Shown here piece by piece: positions 61,584 to 64,000 of a stretch of 64,000 bases of DNA. This stretch comes from Actinoalloteichus_B caeruleus (lineage in GTDB: Bacteria > Actinomycetota > Actinomycetes > Mycobacteriales > Pseudonocardiaceae). The stretch lies in the NCBI RefSeq assembly GCF_000718005.1, contig NZ_JODV01000028.1, one strand, 5' to 3'. Position 1 is the first letter of the stretch, and every line of letters begins with the position of its first letter. Position numbers and translations under genes: made by a program. Below the pieces are notes generated by a model, which worked only from the letters and a program-made list of their open reading frames with translations, was not told the DNA's origin and made no database searches.

Positions 61584-61619
61584 CCGGTGGCCGGTTCCCG
61601 TCAGGGAGCCGGCCACCGG
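61584..61619 (-). terminator. Terminator hairpin after subtilisin gene
   Basis: CCGGTGGCCGGTTCCC pairs with GGGAGCCGGCCACCGG (16 bp, one wobble, 4-nt loop). It lies 34 nt beyond the subtilisin stop and upstream of the M14 gene on the same strand. Confidence 0.7.
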
Positions 61620-61652
61620 TGGACGCGAGGTGGGTTCGCGAGGAGGACCCGG

Positions 61653-62909
61653 TCAGCTCGCCGGCGGCACGTACAGCAGGCGGTTGGTGGAACCGGTGCC
61701 CGGGTTGGTCACGATGCCGCTGGTGCCCCACGACTGGAGCGCGCTCTTCACCTGGGCGGGAGTGGCGCCGGGGTTGCTCTGGAGGTAACGGGCGGCGGCA
61801 CCGGCCACGTGCGGGGACGCGAAGGAGGTGCCGTTGCCGGTGTAGGTGCCACCCGCGCGCCAGGCGGAGGTGATGTTGGAACCGGGTGCGAAGATGTCGA
61901 CCTTGCCGAAGTTGGAGTACGAGGCGCGGGCGTCGGTGCTGGTGGTCGCCCCGACCGTGATCGCCGGGCCGACCCGGGCCGGCGAGTAGTTGTTGGCGTT
62001 GCCGTTGTTGTTCCCGGCCGCCACCACGTGGGTGACGCCGCTGTTGATGGCGTTGACGACGGCCTGGTCAAGGGCGGTGGACACGCCGCCACCCAGGCTC
62101 AGGTTCGCGACCGAGGGACCGCTGGCGTTCGCGGCCACCCAGTTCACGCCGGCGACGACCCCGGCGGTGGTGCCGCCACCGGTGGCACCGAGGACCTGCA
62201 CGGCCACGATCCGCGCGTTCTTGGCCACACCGAACTGGGACCCGGCGACGGTGCCCGCCACGTGTGTCCCGTGCCCGTTGCCGTCCTCGGCGTTGGGCGT
62301 GTTGTTGACGAAGTTGTAGCCGTAGCTCGCCCGACCGCCGAAGGTCGGGTGGCTGATGTTGACGCCGGTGTCCAGCACGTACACGGTGACGCCGCTACCG
62401 GTGGTGGTGTACTCGTACCGGTTGTCCAACGGCAGGTTCCGCTGGTCGACGCGGTCGAGGCCCCAGGACGGCGGGTTGGTCTGCACGGCCTGGACGCCCA
62501 CGTCACGCGTGGTGGCCGGGGCGGCGGTCAGGTCGATGCTCACCCGCTGGTTCTGCTCGACGTAGGCCACCGACGGGTCGGCGGCCAGCCGGCGGGCCTG
62601 CCCCTCGGTGAGCGCGGCCTCGAAACCCTGGATGGCCGTGGAGTAGGTCCGCTCGACGCTGCCGCCGTACTGGGTGACCAGCCCGTCGGCGGTGGCGGTC
62701 ACGCCGGAGGCCAGCCGAGGGCTCGTCTCGTCGAGCACGACCAGGTAGCTGCCCTTGATCGCCCGTGCCGAGTCCGCGTGCAGCACCTTCCCGACCTGGT
62801 CCGCCGTCGGGTTGGCACCGGCCGCCCCGGTCAGCGCGGTCAGTGACAGCGCGACGGCGGCTCCGACACCGCCGAACGTCCGTAGGTAGTTCCGCCAGTT
62901 GTTCGTCAT
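61653..62909 (-). CDS. Secreted subtilisin-like protease (S8, proteinase K type)
   Basis: ATG 62909 gives 418 aa. It has a signal peptide (about 1-32), an I9 inhibitor propeptide (SYLVVLDETSPRLASGV...VAYVEQNQ), then the catalytic domain with Asp180 (VYVLDTGVNISHP), His213 (GNGHGTHVAG) and Ser362 (GNGTSFASPHVAG). The oxyanion Asn lies in VVAAGNNNGN. It is a self-processing extracellular endopeptidase. The inverted and direct repeats upstream suggest tight regulation. Confidence 0.95.
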   Translation of the reverse strand: MTNNWRNYLRTFGGVGAAVALSLTALTGAAGANPTADQVGKVLHADSARAIKGSYLVVLDETSPRLASGVTATADGLVTQYGGSVERTYSTAIQGFEAALTEGQARRLAADPSVAYVEQNQRVSIDLTAAPATTRDVGVQAVQTNPPSWGLDRVDQRNLPLDNRYEYTTTGSGVTVYVLDTGVNISHPTFGGRASYGYNFVNNTPNAEDGNGHGTHVAGTVAGSQFGVAKNARIVAVQVLGATGGGTTAGVVAGVNWVAANASGPSVANLSLGGGVSTALDQAVVNAINSGVTHVVAAGNNNGNANNYSPARVGPAITVGATTSTDARASYSNFGKVDIFAPGSNITSAWRAGGTYTGNGTSFASPHVAGAAARYLQSNPGATPAQVKSALQSWGTSGIVTNPGTGSTNRLLYVPPAS

Positions 62910-62963
62910 CCCTGAATCCCTTCCGGGTACGGTTCCGCCGCGTCCGGGCATGCGAAACCGAAA

Positions 62964-63040
62964 CCGATCACCGTTACTCCCGATCACCACGAATTACGTC
63001 ACAAGAACGAAACACGGAACACTGTTGGCGGTAATTCGTG
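62964..63040. promoter_or_regulatory. Repeat-rich control region upstream of subtilisin
   Basis: CACGAATTAC (62988-62997) and GTAATTCGTG (63031-63040) are perfect 10-bp inverted repeats with 33 nt between them. Two direct copies of CCGATCACC (62964-62972 and 62980-62988) lie on the gene-proximal side. The region is AT-rich for this genome and 55-131 nt upstream of the subtilisin start. It could be paired operators acting over about four helical turns. Confidence 0.45.
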
Positions 63041-63219
63041 ATGCTGCACCGATGCTAGGAAGAAAACAGGGCGGTGGAAAGGACCGGGTTTTGACACTTA
63101 ACAGATGAGCGCCGTCGCCCAGTTCCCGGACTCCGGAATTCACGGCACGCGGGGGCTGCCACGGGAGAACGCCCCGCACTAACGTCAGCCGGAGTGCGAT
63201 CCGACTGCGAGGAGTGAGC

Positions 63220-64000
63220 ATGATCGGTGCCACGTGGAGTACGAGCGACCAGGTCGACGGGGACGGAACCCGCCAGACCACCGACCGCACATCACCGGCT
63301 GACGAGCCATTCCCCAGCACCCTGCGAGCGGCGATCGCGGCGAGCGGGCTCAGCCTCGACCGCATCAGGTACCGGCTGGAGCAGCACGGTCACCACATCA
63401 GCGTCGCCACGCTCAGCTACTGGCAGTCCGGCCGCAGCCGGCCCGAACGGCGGGAATCGCTGAACGCGTTGCGGCAGCTGGAAAGCCTGCTCACTCTGCC
63501 GCCGACCGCTCTCCGTTCCCTGCTCGGCCCACCCAGACCCAGGGGAAGAAACAGGCGATTAACAATCCCGTCCATCGCGTCGCTGTGGCCGGAGGTGCCG
63601 GCGGTGCCCAAGCTGCTGTCCTCATTCGACATCCGGTCGGACACCATGCTGGAACGAATCAGTCACCACGACCATTATTCGATCGGCGGCTCGGGCGACG
63701 TTCGCCGAATTCGGACGCGGCAGGTGCTCCGCGCCCGGGGGGAGGGGCCGGACCGCTGCCTCGTCGTGTTCGACCCGGAACGCCCCGGCCTGCCCAGCCT
63801 CACCCCGCACGCCATCCGCAACTGCCGGGTGGGCAGGGTGGCCCGGTCCGGTGGCACCGGGCTGGTGGTGGCCGAACTCGTGCTGCCGGGGCCGTTGGCC
63901 AGAGGGGCGACCACCATCCTGGAGTTCGAGCTGCGCGCCCAGCCGGGCAGGCCCGCCGACACGCGGACGACGGAGTGTTCCAGGAGGTTCGTCGCTCCGG
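63220..64000 (+). CDS. HTH regulator, C-terminus cut by window edge
   Basis: ATG 63220 with GAGGAG about 6 nt upstream opens a frame that stays open to the right edge (260 codons). Near the start is a helix-turn-helix-like region: LRAAIAASGLSLDRIRYRLEQHG, HISVATLSYWQSGRSRPERRESL and LRQLESLLTLPPTALRSLLG. This resembles actinomycete XRE-type regulators with a large C-terminal part. Codon 114 is TTA. The C-terminal part (CLVVFDPERPGLPSLTPHAIRNCRVGRV...LVVAELVLPGPLARGATTILEFEL) is beta-rich and not recognised. Confidence 0.72.
   Translation, partial: MIGATWSTSDQVDGDGTRQTTDRTSPADEPFPSTLRAAIAASGLSLDRIRYRLEQHGHHISVATLSYWQSGRSRPERRESLNALRQLESLLTLPPTALRSLLGPPRPRGRNRRLTIPSIASLWPEVPAVPKLLSSFDIRSDTMLERISHHDHYSIGGSGDVRRIRTRQVLRARGEGPDRCLVVFDPERPGLPSLTPHAIRNCRVGRVARSGGTGLVVAELVLPGPLARGATTILEFELRAQPGRPADTRTTECSRRFVAP

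Noticed and set aside
59502..62846. Very long plus-strand frame over the carboxypeptidase and subtilisin genes
   Set aside because: It is the mirror of two clear minus-strand genes with catalytic motifs. Its product is Val/Arg/His/Gly-rich with no domain, a known effect of high GC third positions.
1..64000. CRISPR array, rRNA, prophage or integrase
   Set aside because: No regularly spaced short repeats, rRNA signatures or phage structural genes were seen. The only mobile-element trace is the IS110 relic.

Overview
The window comes from a very GC-rich actinomycete chromosome. Many starts are GTG, Shine-Dalgarno sites are clear, genes overlap by 4 nt (GTGA/ATGA), and the gene families are typical of actinomycetes: a conservon, an AfsR-type SARP, a PE-like protein beside a DUF3558 lipoprotein, S1A proteases, an F420/LLM oxidoreductase and an IdeR/DmdR1-type iron box. 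The PE-like/DUF3558/PPE-like trio and the TPR-type HTH regulators point to Pseudonocardiales. The genus cannot be fixed from the sequence.

Layout. 1-1.6 kb: a decayed type VII secretion substrate locus (PPE-like start, 5'-truncated DUF3558 lipoprotein, PE-like gene) next to a broken IS110 transposase. 1.8-9 kb: ordinary genes (TRIC-like channel, rhodanese, secreted C39-like protease, ECF sigma factor, a VOC gene stopped by an in-frame TAG, DinB, a membrane Ser/Thr kinase). 9.1-15.1 kb: a complete conservon (histidine kinase-like, roadblock, DUF742, GTPase) followed on the same strand by two StyA-like flavin monooxygenases. 16-20 kb: a rearranged zone with a frameshifted K+ channel, a structured RNA candidate, a remnant of the septum-site gene ssd, and a P1B-type ATPase whose reading frame continues antisense through ssd and the RNA. 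20-33 kb: MobA-like/XdhC pair, SRPBCC, DUF1684, a YbdK-type ligase, a large SARP regulator with a TTA codon and an operator-like palindrome, a trypsin-like protease and a sugar epimerase. 33-41.6 kb: two MarR regulators with divergent targets, a DUF885 protein, RecD2 helicase, a cold-shock domain protein, a PPOX protein and WrbA. 41.9-45.4 kb: a toxin-immunity island. 45.6-64 kb: a TPR regulator, Tex, secreted enzymes (trypsin, GH64 glucanase, GalM, M14 carboxypeptidase, subtilisin), superoxide dismutase, an LLM oxidoreductase-hydrolase pair and a siderophore-binding lipoprotein behind an iron box.

The most interesting region is 41.9-45.4 kb. An operon of three small uncharacterised genes leads into an intact SCP1.201/DddA-like nucleic-acid deaminase toxin. 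It is followed by three Imm1 immunity genes interleaved with two further deaminase fragments. Decay increases away from the operon start: unit 1 has an intact toxin but an Imm1 broken by an internal deletion, unit 2 has a start-less toxin fragment with an intact Imm1, and unit 3 is degenerate. This looks like tandem duplication and erosion of a polymorphic-toxin module.

The second is a roughly 280-nt RNA candidate at 17.2-17.5 kb. It has its own promoter, a 16-nt element almost perfectly complementary to the 16S rRNA 3' end, a perfect three-way-junction fold and a terminator-like hairpin, and it lies beside the ssd remnant.

No tRNA, rRNA or CRISPR array was seen.
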